A stretch of 64,000 nt of DNA, taken from Pagrus major. Taxonomy: Eukaryota; Chordata; Actinopteri; Spariformes; Sparidae. The translations under genes and the position numbers were made by a program. The notes below the pieces were generated by a model. It had not been told where the DNA came from. It ran no database searches and worked only from the letters and a program-made list of their open reading frames with translations. This document shows, in pieces, positions 1-13,030 of this stretch (positions are counted from its first letter, which is position 1; each line of letters opens with the position of its first letter). The stretch covers positions 23,416,040 through 23,480,039 of the forward strand of contig NC_133225.1 of the NCBI RefSeq assembly GCF_040436345.1, written 5' to 3'.

Positions 1-734
1 TGTTTTCAAGTATAACATGGACTATTTACATTTTAATTGGAAACATAATTTCTGCCATTATTATCTTCCTAATGGCGATGAACAATAGGGATTTTTTTCA
101 GTGATACCAATCGATGATAATCACCTGTTTCTCATGACCAATACAGATAAGACGCCCAAGAGTTTTTTTGTATTGTAGTTTATGCACAGCTGAAGGTAAG
201 AAAGGCTCAGATGTACTGAGCAAAGATGGACGATTTAGTGTTGCATAGCTCTAACAAGACTTGTTATGTTAAAACTATTGTCATCATCTCAGTCACATTT
301 GCAAACATCCACACCGGCGGTGACATGATTGACCCAATGGTCTGCACTGCGTAGCTCTACCAAGGTGCAGCTGTTTGAGGTCATGAGCCTGACGACAGCA
401 TGTTGCGCTTGTTCCCGTTCTTTTCCTTCTTCCTTCTCCTCCGTGTTTATCTGCAGATCGCAAACCAACATTAACACACCAACTGTAATTTCATTAATGC
501 CAATAAATAACCGATATTGTAAGTTTTCCATAGGGAAATACCTCTTCTGGGGATGCACAATATAATCAATAATTTATTGGCACATTATGTATCGTAGATC
601 CCCAGTTCCTGGCAACTTTCATTCCTGTGAAGAAGGTATTATGTTTCGGTAGTGCACACAAGCTGCACAGAGGTGTTGGAGGTGGATGGCTGCATGTACA
701 AAGTCCAGGACTTTGATCAGGGATCAAAAAGCAC
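1..734. other. Gene-free left edge
   Basis: I see no exon, RNA gene or nameable repeat. Two overlapping open frames at 289-565 are chance. Confidence 0.6.
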
Positions 735-1065
735 TTTGGTTGAAGTGGTTCTATTTGCAGCTATTTACACATATTAATCACTTTTTTACTGGCCATTTGT
801 GAGCTGATGACATGAAAATTGAGACCTTTCTCGTCTCTTTTGGTTGCCTACACAAGCCTGTGACCATTTGTTTAAGTTGTTTAATGCTGCTGGACTGTGG
901 ATTTTTTTGTGAAGGACGCGGGTTGGATTTTCCACGACACTCCAAAGGATGTGACTTGAAGCACGTTGTCGGCTGACAGAGAGCATAGCAAACGTTAGTT
1001 TAGAAATGGTGTACGCCAACATAAACTAACCACCGGCTTCCAGCACAACACAGAAGTTACACACA
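735..1065 (+). mobile_element. TTAA-flanked repeat, AGGGGC family, degenerate copy
   Basis: Aligns with the 38418 copy: GGTTGCCTACACAAGCCTGT, GCTGCTGGACTGTGGATTT and CCGGCTTCCAGCACAACACA. The left terminus with AGGGGC is lost. It contains no gene; the short open frames here are incidental. Confidence 0.7.
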
Positions 1066-2077
1066 GCCACTTTTCCGTTTTAGTCAACTTGGAGCTTTTT
1101 TTAGTATAAACACACAGACTACAATCTTTTGCGACCCTGAACTAAGTACTTTCATCTTGCTTTAGTCGCTATGAGTTGATATTGTAGGAAAACGAAAGAA
1201 ATACATTCTCAGTGAACATTTTACAGACGCTTTCACAATCAACTTTGCTGAATATGTCAATTAACTTCCTTCCTTATGAATCCAGGCAGAACTACATTTT
1301 CCTTAAAAACATGTTTGCTGTTGCACATTGGTAGTATAAAGATGTATTTTTTAAGAGATAAGGTTTTGTTGTACTTCTCATGACAAACAAACTGATCTTC
1401 ATTTATAAAATCAGTGGATTGCTCCTTTACGTTAGACTGTAGATCATTCATGGTACAAACAAAGCTTTGTTAGACGCTGCTGTTTCACAAACTGAACTGT
1501 AATTTGCTGTGCAACTTATCCATCGTCTTGGCACTTGGCAGTCCTCCTGTGGAATTTCTGGCCTGCTTTGTCTCTCATACCAACAGCTTTGTCATGTGAA
1601 GGTCTCCACGAAAAAAGGGAGGACAAAATAAACAATCAGAGCCTGCAACCAAGGTTTCCAATAACAGCCTGCAAAAGTAGGAGAAGAAAACCCACAGAGG
1701 AGGTATTCACTGCTGTACGCTTGCTTAAAAGGACCTCTATGTACCAAAAAGTGTTTGCTCATCACATGGTGTTACAGGAATTCCCCCTGAATGACAAAAC
1801 ATTTCATCCCTGTGATCTTCAAAAGAGCATGGTGTCTCTCAGAAGATGTCAAAGAGCTGATTAAAAAAAAAAAGACAGGAAGAGGAAGGATTTCTCTTGG
1901 GCAATTTTGTCAGTAAGGTTAATTCAGCCTTTTAAAATGTGAGCATAAGGTAACTTTAACCCACATCCGTCACAGCGAGACTCATTGTGCATGGATAGGC
2001 CTTTTGTTAGGTTATGAGGTTATCAGGGGCCAAGCTAAGCTGCTGTACGTTGAATTAGTGCTTTCCTTTAAGCCTCT

Positions 2078-2080
<3 letters not shown>

Positions 2081-2125
<45 letters not shown>
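2081..2125. repeat. (TG)n microsatellite
   Basis: About 22 uninterrupted TG units following a CTCTCTC run. Confidence 0.95.
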
Positions 2126-2126
<1 letters not shown>

Positions 2127-2773
2127 TGTTAGAGAGGTCACACCATGTGGGATAGTGTTTGATATTTGCTTATAAAATGGCAACCTGGAAGACTTGCTCA
2201 GAACAGAACATGCTCAAAACGTACAACTTGCTGTCCTTTAAAAGCTCTCAGTTTTAGTGAATGAGAGACATGACCATCTTTCTTTATCTTCAGGGACACT
2301 AAAGACACATTTTGAGTTTATTTTGTATGATCTCTTGACATACTCTGTCTAGTTTGTGACGACAAAAAACGGGTATTTTATAATTTAATATTCGATAGCT
2401 TAAAAAGGATTTGAAAATTGTTGCAGTCTGTTTGTATTTACGTCTCACGCAGCGTCCCAACTTTTTTGGAATTTGCGTCGTACAGTATGTTTGAGTATGA
2501 GCCTGAGAGTGCTTATGTGTTATAGAAGTGTCACTATGCACGAAGTCTGAGGCAGAGGCATGCCGTTAGTACACATCAGTACATATGTACCTTACATATC
2601 TGGTGAGTGTGTGTGTGTGTGTGTGTATTCTGTGCTCTTTGAACTGCAGGTCAGGAATGCAGCTACTCTCAGCATGAAGTCGACTGTGGTGGAGTCTGTG
2701 CATTCTCAACACAGTCAGGAGTCCAGAGCCATCACAGTGAAGCAGACAAACCCTCAGTACAGCCACCTGAACG

Positions 2774-2776
<3 letters not shown>

Positions 2777-2847
<71 letters not shown>
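2777..2847. repeat. (CA)n microsatellite
   Basis: About 35 uninterrupted CA units. Open frames through it (poly Thr-His or Cys-Val) are artefacts. A shorter (GT)n run lies at about 2608-2626. Confidence 0.95.
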
Positions 2848-2850
<3 letters not shown>

Positions 2851-3428
2851 ATTTTTTGTGCTTGATCCACTAGAGTGTGGGAAGCTTACACCAAATATTC
2901 AAACATGACTGCATATTTGCATCTGATGAAAATGACCTAGGTGTCGCAGGAGTATTTCCTCACATATCGGCTTGACATATTTGTTATAAACTGTTGGTTC
3001 TCCATCAGAGTGTTTGAATTGGCAGTAATAAGGAAATGTAATATAATATTCCACATGTGAACAGTTAAATTGTTCAACAGGTGTGTTCCTCAGGATGAGT
3101 CAGCTGAAAATCAGTCCATACAGTATTTGTATACATCGAAGATGGCTGCATGTATGCCAGGTTTCATATTCTACTGTCACTATCAAAAGGTGGTTATGTT
3201 TTCATCTGTGTGGGGATGAAATGTTATGGAGGCGTGACAAAGCGTCACACAGGCGACACTGGATCTCCGGGAAGCAGTGAGGTCCAAAAACACACCTGAA
3301 TGCAATTGCTGCTTCAGGAAATCTTCAGGATTGCCACTTAAAAGGACAATAAAGTTGAAGTTGAAGCTAAAATTGTGAAAAACTTCTGCAGAAATGGACA
3401 CCGTCAAGAGTAAGAAAGAAAACAACAT

Positions 3429-3430
<2 letters not shown>

Positions 3431-3461
<31 letters not shown>
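3431..3461. repeat. (CA)n microsatellite
   Basis: About 15 CA units. Confidence 0.9.
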
Positions 3462-3463
<2 letters not shown>

Positions 3464-3839
3464 GATGTGTACATACACGTTTAACCAGATGAAGCCCTAA
3501 AGGCTATAGGAACTGCTGAATACCTGTTGAGCAAAGATTCACATTTCTGCTTAGAAGAGGCTTGTGTCAGTGTATCAGAGGAGATTTAAACTACACAATA
3601 CATATAATGATAATAAATCCTCAAAAGCTCACATCTCACATCATTATGACAGAAAATACAACCGATTAGAACTCCACCACCATTTGATTTTTTGCACTTA
3701 GCATTTACATTACTAGTGTGAAACAATGAAGGTAATACTCTACAAATGGTGGCCTGAACATTAGCCTGGAAGTGTGCTCACTGCGTTAGTAGAAGTGCTG
3801 AGGAATTTGAAAACTGAGGTTAAACTTTAACTCTGAGGA

Positions 3840-4120
3840 GTAACTCCAGGCGAACAGGCGAGAGCACATGACTCCCTGCTCCTTCCTCATTAGCCCCACT
3901 GCCCTTTGGCCCAGAGGCCAGAGGAAAAGCCGTCTCTCCCCTCTCCCCCTCCCTCTCTCTCACTTCTCACAACACTCTCTCCATCCTCGGGCCTTTGACC
4001 TCACGCGAATGATGGAGCAATTTAAAATACACAGGGCAGTGGAACCTGCCAAAGAAAAACATCTGCTGGGCTGACACACGGTGTCCAATCAATATTTACC
4101 CTCCCTCCCGCCCAGGACCT
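3840..4120. promoter_or_regulatory. Candidate conserved non-coding islet A
   Basis: Non-repetitive, GC-richer than its flanks, with TTTGGCCCAGAGGCCAGAGG, CCTTTGACCTCACGCGAATG and CCAATCAATATTTACC. The AGGTCA-type half-site (TGACCT) would suit nuclear receptors. No open frame with splice sites. The function is inference only. Confidence 0.25.
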
Positions 4121-4479
4121 GCTGGAGATGGTGGGAAACTTCCCATTTGGTGTTGCTTTGTTGTCATTCAAATCAGCTATCTTGTGTTCGCTGTGAACAA
4201 GGTATCAACCCATTGTTTGTAGAGGAGTCAATAGAACTGTTTACTGTAGTGGTGGTGGAGCTTTTTTTCCCACATGTCCGCCTTAAAGATAAGATATATT
4301 ATTGAATGTAGCTGAGTGGGAAAATGAGCCTTGGCTTTGCTCAACCTTTGGTTCAACCACTTGAAGTGTGATGTTTACAATATTCCTGTTCAGTACTTTC
4401 CACACTGGAAATTACTTTTATGTTGTATAGGTTTTGTAGCTGTTTTCTGATTCTCCTTCTTGTCGAGAGTTCAATGAGA

Positions 4480-4720
4480 AGGCTGAAACCACTTATGGAT
4501 CTAGAGCTAGGAGGCAGTTAGCTTAGCTTAGCACTGGGACTGGGAACTAAGGGGAAAAGTTGACATCCATCTATCCTAGTTTTTAAAAAAATGTTTACCA
4601 GCATGTCTAAAGCTCACTAATCAACATGTTGTATCTTGTTTGGTAAGTCTGTACATAAACTCAAAGAATGGCTGATCTGTTCTGATCTGTTGATCTGAAG
4701 TTTGTCCATCATAGACGTTG
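4480..4720 (+). repeat. Interspersed repeat shared with 17400-17600
   Basis: Both copies hold TTAGCTTAGCACTGGGACTGG-like then CCAGCA..TAAAGCTCACTAAT and a CTTGTTT segment. They are diverged. The class is not assigned. Confidence 0.4.
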
Positions 4721-7499
4721 ATAGAAAGATGGCTCGTCCAATCACCCAAGTATTTTTTGAAAGTGGCTGCCCTTTTCACAGTTTCTAGCAGCGATTTTCC
4801 TTTTCCAGATGATTCTGTGTAAAATCTTGCGCATTAGTTGTTCTACTTCAATTTCCAGCTTCAGAAAAAAACGTGTGTTATTCAGAAGGTTATCGATTCA
4901 TTACTTTTTAAAACAAGTTTTAATGTCTTTTGGATGAAGTCTGATGAAGTATACGATCTGCTGCTTTCTACTGTTCCCTGTTATCACCAGTGAGCGTGAC
5001 ACACCACAATAAAAAACATAAGAGCAAACTTGTCCACTGGCAATGGAAAAGAAGTCAGTTGCTTGTTTTTTATTTACCCCCATGTCTGGTTGTATATGGA
5101 CTGTGTCAGGCTAGTTATTTCCCCCATTTTTACTGCCTGTATGCTAACCTTGACATGCACCATAGGTTCCCAGCTAGATGATTAAACTGGAGACATGGCA
5201 GCTACATGGTAAACATCTCAGCATGATAATGCCCTGAGGTCACTTCAAAAATCATTTAAAACTAATTGACATATTATGAGCTTGTGAAAGGATGGATTTA
5301 AAACAATATTCAGTTTCCTCTTTGCTTTTGTTTGTGCTTCACAAACTATTTAGGGGAAATTTCGGGCTCTTTAGCTGCTGAATCCTCAACTATCTTCACT
5401 AGTCAGTCCCAAACTGTGTCTGTCTACCATTTGGTGCTTGGCAGGTAGAGTAGTTCAGTACTGTTTGTACAGTTTATCGGATATTTTGCTGGAAACAAGC
5501 CTGATGAGCGATGAGAGAGAACTAAAATAGTGTAGTTGCTAAAAGACACAGAAACTGAGCTGAGGGGAACTGCAGTGTTGGATTTGTTACCAGGCATGGT
5601 GCCTTTTGCATTGCACAGTCCTTTGGCCAAATGTTAATATAAGAGCAAATTTAATTTTGACCAGTTTAATAAATCATCACCAGGCAGCAGCACACTCATA
5701 AAAGTTCACCAGACTCCAGTTGCAAATACTCAACGTCTTTTAACAGTGATGCTTTTGTTCCAACTTATCACATAAAATTTTAAATATTCAAATGTGGCGT
5801 TTTTATGGATGCAACCCCGAATTCCTCAAGGTCACTTCTTTGATTTGTATGAAGCACCATTTTATAACAGTTTATATGCTTTATTTTTCATTTTGTTACC
5901 TCTGGAAATCTGAAAACTGAATAAGTTTGTAATGACGAGACCACTGAAGGATCTTTGGGGCTGAAGAGGCCGACGTGTGCTTAAAAAACAAATTAGCTAA
6001 ATGTTTTTCTTCAGATGTAAAGTTATCACCGTTGACAGGTTGTCAATATGTCATCAGAGAACATTCAGACAGGGCTTTATCTTAACGCTCTCCGCAGCCA
6101 CAACACGTTAGATCGTGTTCCCAATCGCCATCTTCAATCTCTTGTAAATCTGTGTCCAATCTGTTACCCACAATTGTACCCTCTGCTATCTGCCAGGCTT
6201 TGCTTATAGGTCAATTAAGGTGCTTAGGATGGCAGAAAATTAACCTAATCAGCTCACTGGAGATGACTCAAATGCTTTAACAGGATTTGAACGAGGCCAC
6301 ACCCCTTCCCATGTTTCGCCTCTAAACACCTTATAGCTGTAATCTACCGCTCAAGCTGACCTCTTTAGCTCATCTGATCTGTTGTTGGTTTAGACGCTGA
6401 CCTGTGGGGCGTTCAGCTCGCACTCAAAACACAGACTGTTGCTTCCCTACAACAGGGTTTCTAGCAATCAAGTTGGGCAGACTACAAACAATGTTTTTGC
6501 ATGTTTTGGTTCATTTACCGCAACTCACTCAAACTTTACATTAAGGACTTACAGTGAGACTTAACCATACTTTTTGTTTTTGCCCACCCCACTTGAAGGT
6601 GCACAATGTAGTTTGGGGGAAGAATCTGTAATGAGAAGAGAAAGATTTTCAATGACAAAAAAAAGCAAACTCTCATTGTTGTCTGAATAAACAAACTGAT
6701 CTTAAAGGTTGACACAAGTTCATACTGTTTTACTTTCCTTCCCTGTGAGAGCAGCTTGTTTATTCAGTTATGGAAAAGTTGTTTGTATTACACTGCATGA
6801 GTTTTTAGTTTGGTGTATCTAAAAAACTCAGAAATTCATCACAACAAATACAATATTTGTCAGTTTTTGAAAACAATCTCCACCTGTAGCTGTTTAACCA
6901 TTCCAGTTCATTTTCATACTGCAGTGCAACTATAGTGGAAAGGAAACCAGTTGCTGTGTGTATGATGGAAAAACTCTTCTACATTTACCTGCAAAAGAGT
7001 GACCCGGTCCTTTGAATAAAACTACCTGTGAAGCTTCCTGTAAAATCTATTTGAGGTTAGGCTGTCTTATTTTTATGTTATTGTACAAATGGGTGACAAT
7101 TATTTCCACAGTTGATTCTAAACAGTACAAAATGGATTCACGCACCAAGGGGCACTAAAGGAAGGGTCTGACTTGCAGACCTGAGAATGCTATAGGTACT
7201 GTAGCTTCCTGATGCAACCGAAACTGATGCTGCAAAACTTACAAAAGTTTTCTTAAGTTTCAGTACTGCAGCTGCCCCTACAAAGTATACACTGTTGCAT
7301 TCAGTGTGTATGGGACACACATTGTGCCTTAAACTTTGACCTTCTTGCTTATACATTCATCTCATTCCTTTGTGCAGAATGTGAGGTGTCATTTGTCTGT
7401 TCTCTCTCTGCAGCTCAGTCATGTGACTGCATAATGCAACTGGATGCACTAGGACATCCTGATATTTTTGGCATGTTGTATTTGACATCCTGTATATTG
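4720..7499. other. Gene-free AT-rich DNA
   Basis: Apart from the islet at 6060-6360 I see nothing assignable. No splice-linked open frames on either strand. Confidence 0.5.
6060..6360. promoter_or_regulatory. Candidate conserved non-coding islet B
   Basis: Non-repetitive stretch with TTATAGGTCAATTAAGGTGC and GAAAATTAACCTAATCAGCT (homeodomain-like cores) and a CCACACCCC box. No coding features. Confidence 0.22.
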
Positions 7500-7972
7500 G
7501 GACATTCTGTACATAAAACATATTTTTATTTATTTATTTATTTTTTTACCATATTTTAGAATGGTCGTATGTGTGTTGGAACTGAACACTGAAGAACATT
7601 TTTGCAGGCTAACCCGGAAGTTAGCATCACTCTGCTTCCCTCATCAAAAAGCTTATGGAAATTTTGAACTGGAGTTTGGATTATTGCCGTAAATAAGCTC
7701 TTTGGCAACAGGTTTATACACTTACACGTTATGTTCCCATACCCATATTTATTATTTCCAAATAAAAATACACTGCCCACACTGTGTATAATTACACTGT
7801 TCATGTTGTAAATATTATGTTTATACGAGTCTATTCTATTTTTTATCTTTATTTTATTATATTGTTTATTTTTTAGTTTACCATTGTCTATTGTAATATT
7901 CCTGACCGTTGGCTGCTGTAACAAAGAAATTTCCCCATTTGCGGGACAAATAAAGGAATTCTGATTCTGATT
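7500..7972 (+). mobile_element. 3' tail of an L2-like LINE
   Basis: Ends with AAATTTCCCCATTTGCGGGA, then CAAATAAAGGAATTCTGATT and a short GATTCT repeat, the usual 3' end of fish L2-type LINEs. The 5' limit is vague, and no reverse transcriptase frame remains. Confidence 0.6.
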
Positions 7973-8159
7973 CAGCAAGAAAATCTTCACAGATGAACAC
8001 GATTTTTGGTTTAATGAACCTTAATGACTTCAGGGTGACTCTCATGATGAAAGGAGGCATAACATTTTAAAATGCAGATGTTTCAGGAACTAAGAAACAT
8101 TGTGTTCTAGCTTGATGTTAATTAAATTGATCCCAGGATCCAGAATGAATTAATCAAAC

Positions 8160-8560
8160 AACTTTGTTACCCTGCAGACAAGCAGGCATGTAATCCTTTA
8201 ATAGGAGCTTGAGCATAAAAATCCCTATAATTGGACTCAGTTTCACCGCAACAAGGTTTCACTCTTAATCTGGTTGTTGTGATGGTGAGAAGGCCTGTTG
8301 GTCTGAGCTGTTTGCTGTCATTATCTGAGTGGGTGAGAGCACAAAGCGGATGTGATCGGCATTTGATTGAGGTCAAATCTCTTTCATGCATCTCTGTACC
8401 GATAGTACTCGATCCTCCTGACCTCCACACGGGCTGGCTGGTGTCCGAAAGCTCAGGAGAGAGGTGTCAGGTCAGCGTGGCAACGTCCCAGAGCACCGGG
8501 CAGAGAATAAAGACATATAGAGAGGAGGAGGAGATGAGAGGGGATATGGAGTGGCTGTGA
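8160..8560. promoter_or_regulatory. Candidate conserved non-coding islet C
   Basis: A non-repetitive segment of about 400 bp with balanced composition and opposing AGGTCA half-sites (GATTGAGGTCAAATC, CTCCTGACCTCCAC, GTCAGGTCAGCG). Open frames exist on both strands but lack family resemblance and splice sites. Confidence 0.25.
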
Positions 8561-9564
8561 CAGGTGAGCTAATGGCTCTGAGAAAGAAAGGGCGCTGACG
8601 AAGGCACAGGCTGTGATCTCTTTGTACAGCTTACAGAGGGACAACTTATTAAAATGAGGAACGGATGCAGAGAGTAAATGAGTTGACCTAAATCCCCTAG
8701 GTCACTGCCCCCCTCCTTGTGGATGTGTGTGTGTGTGATTGCATCCACCCCCATGCTGATTGACAGCCTCTGTCGTTGTCTAATAATGGTTTGAGTATTT
8801 TTCCCAGGCACTGAAAAACTCCCCTATCCACAGGCTGGGCTGCTGGCTGTTACACATGTGGGGGTGAAATGTGTCCAGAAATGCTGAGCTTAAATGTTAC
8901 CAGATGAGAGTGTTCCTGCTTTTATTATAATGACTGATTAAAAGCCAAAATCATTTCGTTCTCATGTTAATTGTTTGACTTTCTTATCTCACTTGGTCAT
9001 GAGTGCACTTTTACTTCCATGCCTATTTCAATAGTTTTATCATGAGCAAGATTAGATTAGACCTTTCACACTTTCATGTTGGATGAAGGTTGAACAAGGT
9101 TTTATTAGTTCATGTAGATGTTTGAATAACGTTTATCTTAAAGACATTTAAAACCTCCAGCAGGTCAATGAGTTCCAGTGGGGCAATATTACCTAGTTAA
9201 TGTACTCAAATACTGTATTTTAGTAAACTCCACTAGATTTTTCAGAGGAAAATATTTGCTACTTTACATTTTTACATACAAAACATGAGTTTATAAGATA
9301 TGTTGTATTGTTTTAGATTAAACTTCCAAACAGTAAATAAATGTGACTTTTAGTGTAATTTGTTTGCAGCGAGCATAAAAATGTTATAATAATAATAATA
9401 ATCAGTGTTCTGGTCATTGGGCTACCTTCATACATATTTTTAAATTCTAATTTTATACTGTGCTGGATTGACTGTAAAAGGGTCTGAATTACTTGGTTTG
9501 ATTACTTTATTTCTTTGTTTTCTCTTTTATTGTGACTTTGTTAGAAGCACTGTTTTGTTTGTTA

Positions 9565-9840
9565 CCTCCACCAAGGAGGTCATGTTTTCACCTGTGTCCG
9601 GTTGTTGGTTGGTCGGATTGTCAGCAGGACTGCACATCAACTACTGAGCAGATTTCCTCCTGGAACTGTTTCTCATTTTCTTTAACATTGCAAGATAGGG
9701 TGTCTTTCTCATTGTTGTTCATTTCTCAGGGAATAATGCATGGATCTTGATGAAAAAAATAAAGCTGTATAAACATGACTGGTATCTATGAGTGAGTACA
9801 GAAGAGGCCATTGGGCCTTGGCAGAGGTATGCACTCTACT
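9565..9840 (+). repeat. Dispersed fish repeat (CACCTGTGTCCG family), copy 1
   Basis: Shares ATGTTTTCACCTGTGTCCG, TTGGTTGG and the GTCAGCAG...ACTACTG block with 40205-40700. Opens with CCTCCACCAAGGAGGTCATG and continues to a decayed GGATCTTGATGAA section. Non-coding. Confidence 0.6.
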
Positions 9841-10120
9841 GAGTAGGATTCAATTTGTTCTGTTTTTGTAGAAACATTAAAAGACTATATATGACTGCAA
9901 ATAGGCAGGTTAAAACCATATGCAAGATATCTTATATCTTTAAACAAAAACAAAAAAAAGTGCTAAAAAATAGCTCAACCTGATCCAGCTTCAACTGGTT
10001 CACTACAACCAGCTGTTACACATGAATGCATCTGTAATAAAAATCCAATATCGCTCACCATCACTATATCACTCACAGGGTTAATTTTTCCCATATTGAC
10101 TACCTTCAGATTCTGGTCTG

Positions 10121-10262
10121 TTAAAGGTCCTATTTGTAAGTTGATTTTTGATATATACTGACGCTTTGGTGTTGTAGGACGGGTCGGCCGCCATCCCAAA
10201 GCTGGGAAAACCAAGGATCAAACCACTCAAAAATCAACTTTTCTTACAAATTGCATCTTTTA
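10121..10262. mobile_element. TTAA MITE, AGGTCC family, copy 2
   Basis: Begins TTAAAGGTCCTATTTGTAAG. Ends with the inverted partner (TCTTACAAATTGCATCTTTTA), whose right TTAA has decayed. The long subterminal inverted stretch AAGTTGATTTTT / AAAAATCAACTT is also present at the right end of the 16177 copy. Confidence 0.75.
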
Positions 10263-10347
10263 GAAAATGTTGTATTCATAACATTTTCAGTCCAGTGCTT
10301 CATCATTACTTGATGACCATCCTGAGGCTGGATTACTGAGAGAGATG

Positions 10348-11147
10348 CAGAGGTGGAAATTACTAAGTCATACAAGTCATCAGATACTATATTTAAGTTC
10401 AATTTTGAGTAGTGATTGAATGTAAATCACATTTACTCAAGTGCTGTAATGAAATACAGTTTTGTGGTACCTGTACTACCTTAGTACATTAAGGAGGTAC
10501 ATATTGTACTTTTTATTCAAGTACATGTATTTAAAAACTATACTGCATCAGAGTCAAGATAGCATATTTTAAATAAATTCACTTAAATATAATCAGCCAG
10601 GTTGAGAACCAATTGATCACTGATGTATAGTGTATACATTCATGTACATATATGTATAGTTTAGGTTTGCTTGTATTTTTGATACGCAAGTACATTTAAT
10701 ATCAGATACTTTAAGGCTTTTACTCAAGTACTGTTTGTATGGATGACTTTCACGTTTACCAAAGTAACATTTCAATTCTAATGTATGACATTTTGGTACT
10801 TTTTACAACCCTGATTTTAAGGTACTTGTACTTTATTTACTTTATTTTATGTCCATGTTACCTTTTCTTCTACTGTTTTACATTTTAGAGGCACATCTAC
10901 ATTTTACATACTTTTAATTGGTCGGTATTAATTAACAATCTTACATTGTAGTACATAATAATATGTTACTAATCAGGTCCCTTTCTCTGCAGGATGAGTA
11001 CATTTACTTTGATAATTTAAGTCTATTTTGCTGGTAATATGTCTGTACTTTTACTGAAGTAAGACATGTAATGCAGGACTTATAATGGGTATTTTTTCAT
11101 TGTTGCGTTGGTGCTATTACTTAAGTAAAGGCTAAATACTTCCTCTG
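10348..11147. mobile_element. AAGTACT-rich hAT-like repeat(s), degenerate
   Basis: About 800 bp dominated by AAGTAC/GTACTT words, with ends CAGAGGTGGAAATTACT and, inverted, CAGAGGAAGTATTTAGC. The length suggests an older full copy or two joined copies. Confidence 0.5.
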
Positions 11148-11199
11148 TTATTGTATAGTGTTGCATGACTGATAAAAACACCTCTCTCTTTCAGTGGGA

Positions 11200-11660
11200 C
11201 ATTTCGTCATAATGCGGCCTCTTTGATACAAGAGTCACTCAGAGGTTACAACGATCATGTCGTCTAAAAAACCTTTGATGAACTGAGAAGCTTAACATAG
11301 GTCTTAGAGAGAGCGAACACAAAATGGAACGATAATTGTATCATCTGCTCTAATGGCAGCTATTACAACAATAGTGATGGTGACCTGGAGGTGTGGGGGG
11401 AGCGGCAAGGACGGGCCCTCCACGCTGACCTCTGCTCGGGAAAGGGCAAGCTCAGGCAAGAGTCAGGGCGTCAGGGGGCTCGCCACCTCGTCTGGCACTC
11501 TGAACTCTCCATTCACAGCCTAACACAACAGCCAGGCATCACTGTGACCCTGTGGGTGTGGCACTCAACCTTTGCCTTAACCTCCTGACCGCCGGTCACA
11601 GCTGCAACTGACCGGCTCGGGTAGGTCAGGGCACGGGGTCGGCTGGAGGGGGGGAGGAGG
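11200..11660. promoter_or_regulatory. Candidate conserved non-coding islet D
   Basis: AT-rich core ATAATTGTATCATCTGCTCT, then AATGGCAGCTATTACAACAA, adjoining a GC-rich part with several GGTCA/TGACC half-sites (GGTGACCTGG, GCTGACCTCTG, GTAGGTCAGGG). It is not similar to the repeat families around it. Confidence 0.28.
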
Positions 11661-12439
11661 GATGGAGATGATTGAGAGATGAGGGAGGATGGAGGGAGAG
11701 GAAATGGAAGGATGAGTGAGAGGTAAAGACTGAAGGAGGAGATGAGCAAGATGGGTTTTTAAAGGGCTGATACACCCAAATTACAAAAAATCAAATGTTC
11801 TCAATTATCTCAGATACTTGTGTTATATTTATGCCCGTATATCTCAATTTTGTGATTTCTATCTTCACGTCCAATACAGTCAATGTGAAAGGGATTTTTT
11901 TAATCTGTGGTGATCACAGAATATAAAGTATAAGGCTGGTATTATTTTATATTTTTCGCATTGGCAACAAATCCATGAAATGACCAGAACCAAAAATGTG
12001 TTCATGTCTATACACTTTATCTTTTAATATTTATATTTTTATTGGTTTTTCAAATCTGGCAACAACAACATGCGACAGTGGCACAAATACAACATAATAT
12101 AAAACAAAAAGTTGCCAAGTTTTTATATCTATACATATACAGTCTTATTTCAAATTAATATATATTTAGTTAATACGAGTGTTTTATTATTATTGTTTAG
12201 TCAGTGTCAGTTATGGCTGAAGACTACAAGTTTGAAATTGAAAAAAAAAATGGAGGTGTGGTTAGAAAGAAGAGAGGTCCCTCCACCTCTGCAGCCTGCT
12301 CCTCATCTCCCCTTGAAGTCAGCGACTCAATGCTACATTAGCCACTAATAGCATTACCCTCGGATCTAATGAGGGAAATCTGGATCTAGCGTCGGGGGCA
12401 GAGCCCTGAACATTCCTATAAAAGCTGCTCAGACTTCCA

Positions 12440-13030
12440 CTGGTCGAGCAGCTGAGGTTTTGCACTCTGCTAACTTCAATGGGAACAAGATGATGTAATG
12501 GTACAGCTCTTCTAGACTTTCCAAATGTTGTCAGACTGATTGGCTGAAATTATGACAGTGAAAATGAGTCATTTCACAGAGAGCTGCGATGCTCAGAAAC
12601 ATGTATCTTCTGTTTTACCAGCGTTTTCTAATGGGGAAGCTTAATCAAAAAAGTATTTTTGGGCCCACGAGCATCACATGATGTTGTAATGACACAGTTT
12701 GGCCACTATGTCAAATTGGTTTCAAAGCCCAGCACCTGGGGCTTGACGTATCCATCGTTTTACAGACACTTCTTTCACAATGTAAGCCTATGGAAAAAGT
12801 CTTTTTGGGCTTCAGTGCATCATGTGACGATGTAATTACACTGTTTGGCCACTTCGAAAACTGGTAGCCTGGCGCTCTTCCTAGGGGCTTGCCATCAACC
12901 CAATGTTTACTTTCATCCACCATGTTCCAGCGTCATATGATGTCAACTTGGCAACTCGTGTTCAAAAATGTTGTCAGACTTTCTGAGTTGTTGTTTGACT
13001 TGAGAGGGCATTCAAGTGAATATTCCCGTA
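12440..13030 (+). repeat. Interspersed repeat with an internal tandem duplication
   Basis: Two related blocks about 145-150 bp apart, around 12660 and 12808: one runs GCATCACATGATGTTGTAAT, ACAGTTTGGCCAC, the other GCATCATGTGACGATGTAAT, CACTGTTTGGCCAC. The phrase AAATGTTGTCAGACT also occurs twice (around 12524 and 12966). Non-coding. Confidence 0.5.

Larger units (their letters stand above)
1066..3839. other. Gene-free, microsatellite-rich DNA
   Basis: Holds three dinucleotide tracts listed separately and, near 2290-2495, the degenerate end of a CACGCAGCGTCCCAACTTTT repeat. The 109-codon frame at 1535-1864 has no protein family resemblance and no clear splice context. Confidence 0.55.

Noticed and set aside
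2560-2865. Thr-His / Cys-Val open frames on both strands
   Set aside because: Products of a (CA)n microsatellite; the same applies at 41460-41693 and 53989-54385.
7556-7990. 144-codon minus-strand open frame
   Set aside because: AT-rich reverse strand of a LINE 3' tail; composition is Asn/Lys/Ile-rich with no domain.
8231-8560. 109-codon open frame as a gene
   Set aside because: No family resemblance, no splice-compatible partners, and an opposing frame of similar length overlaps it.
12405-12470. TATA-like CTATAAAAGC at about 12417 as a promoter
   Set aside because: It borders an interspersed repeat and no coding exon follows on either strand before ushbp1, which is on the opposite strand.
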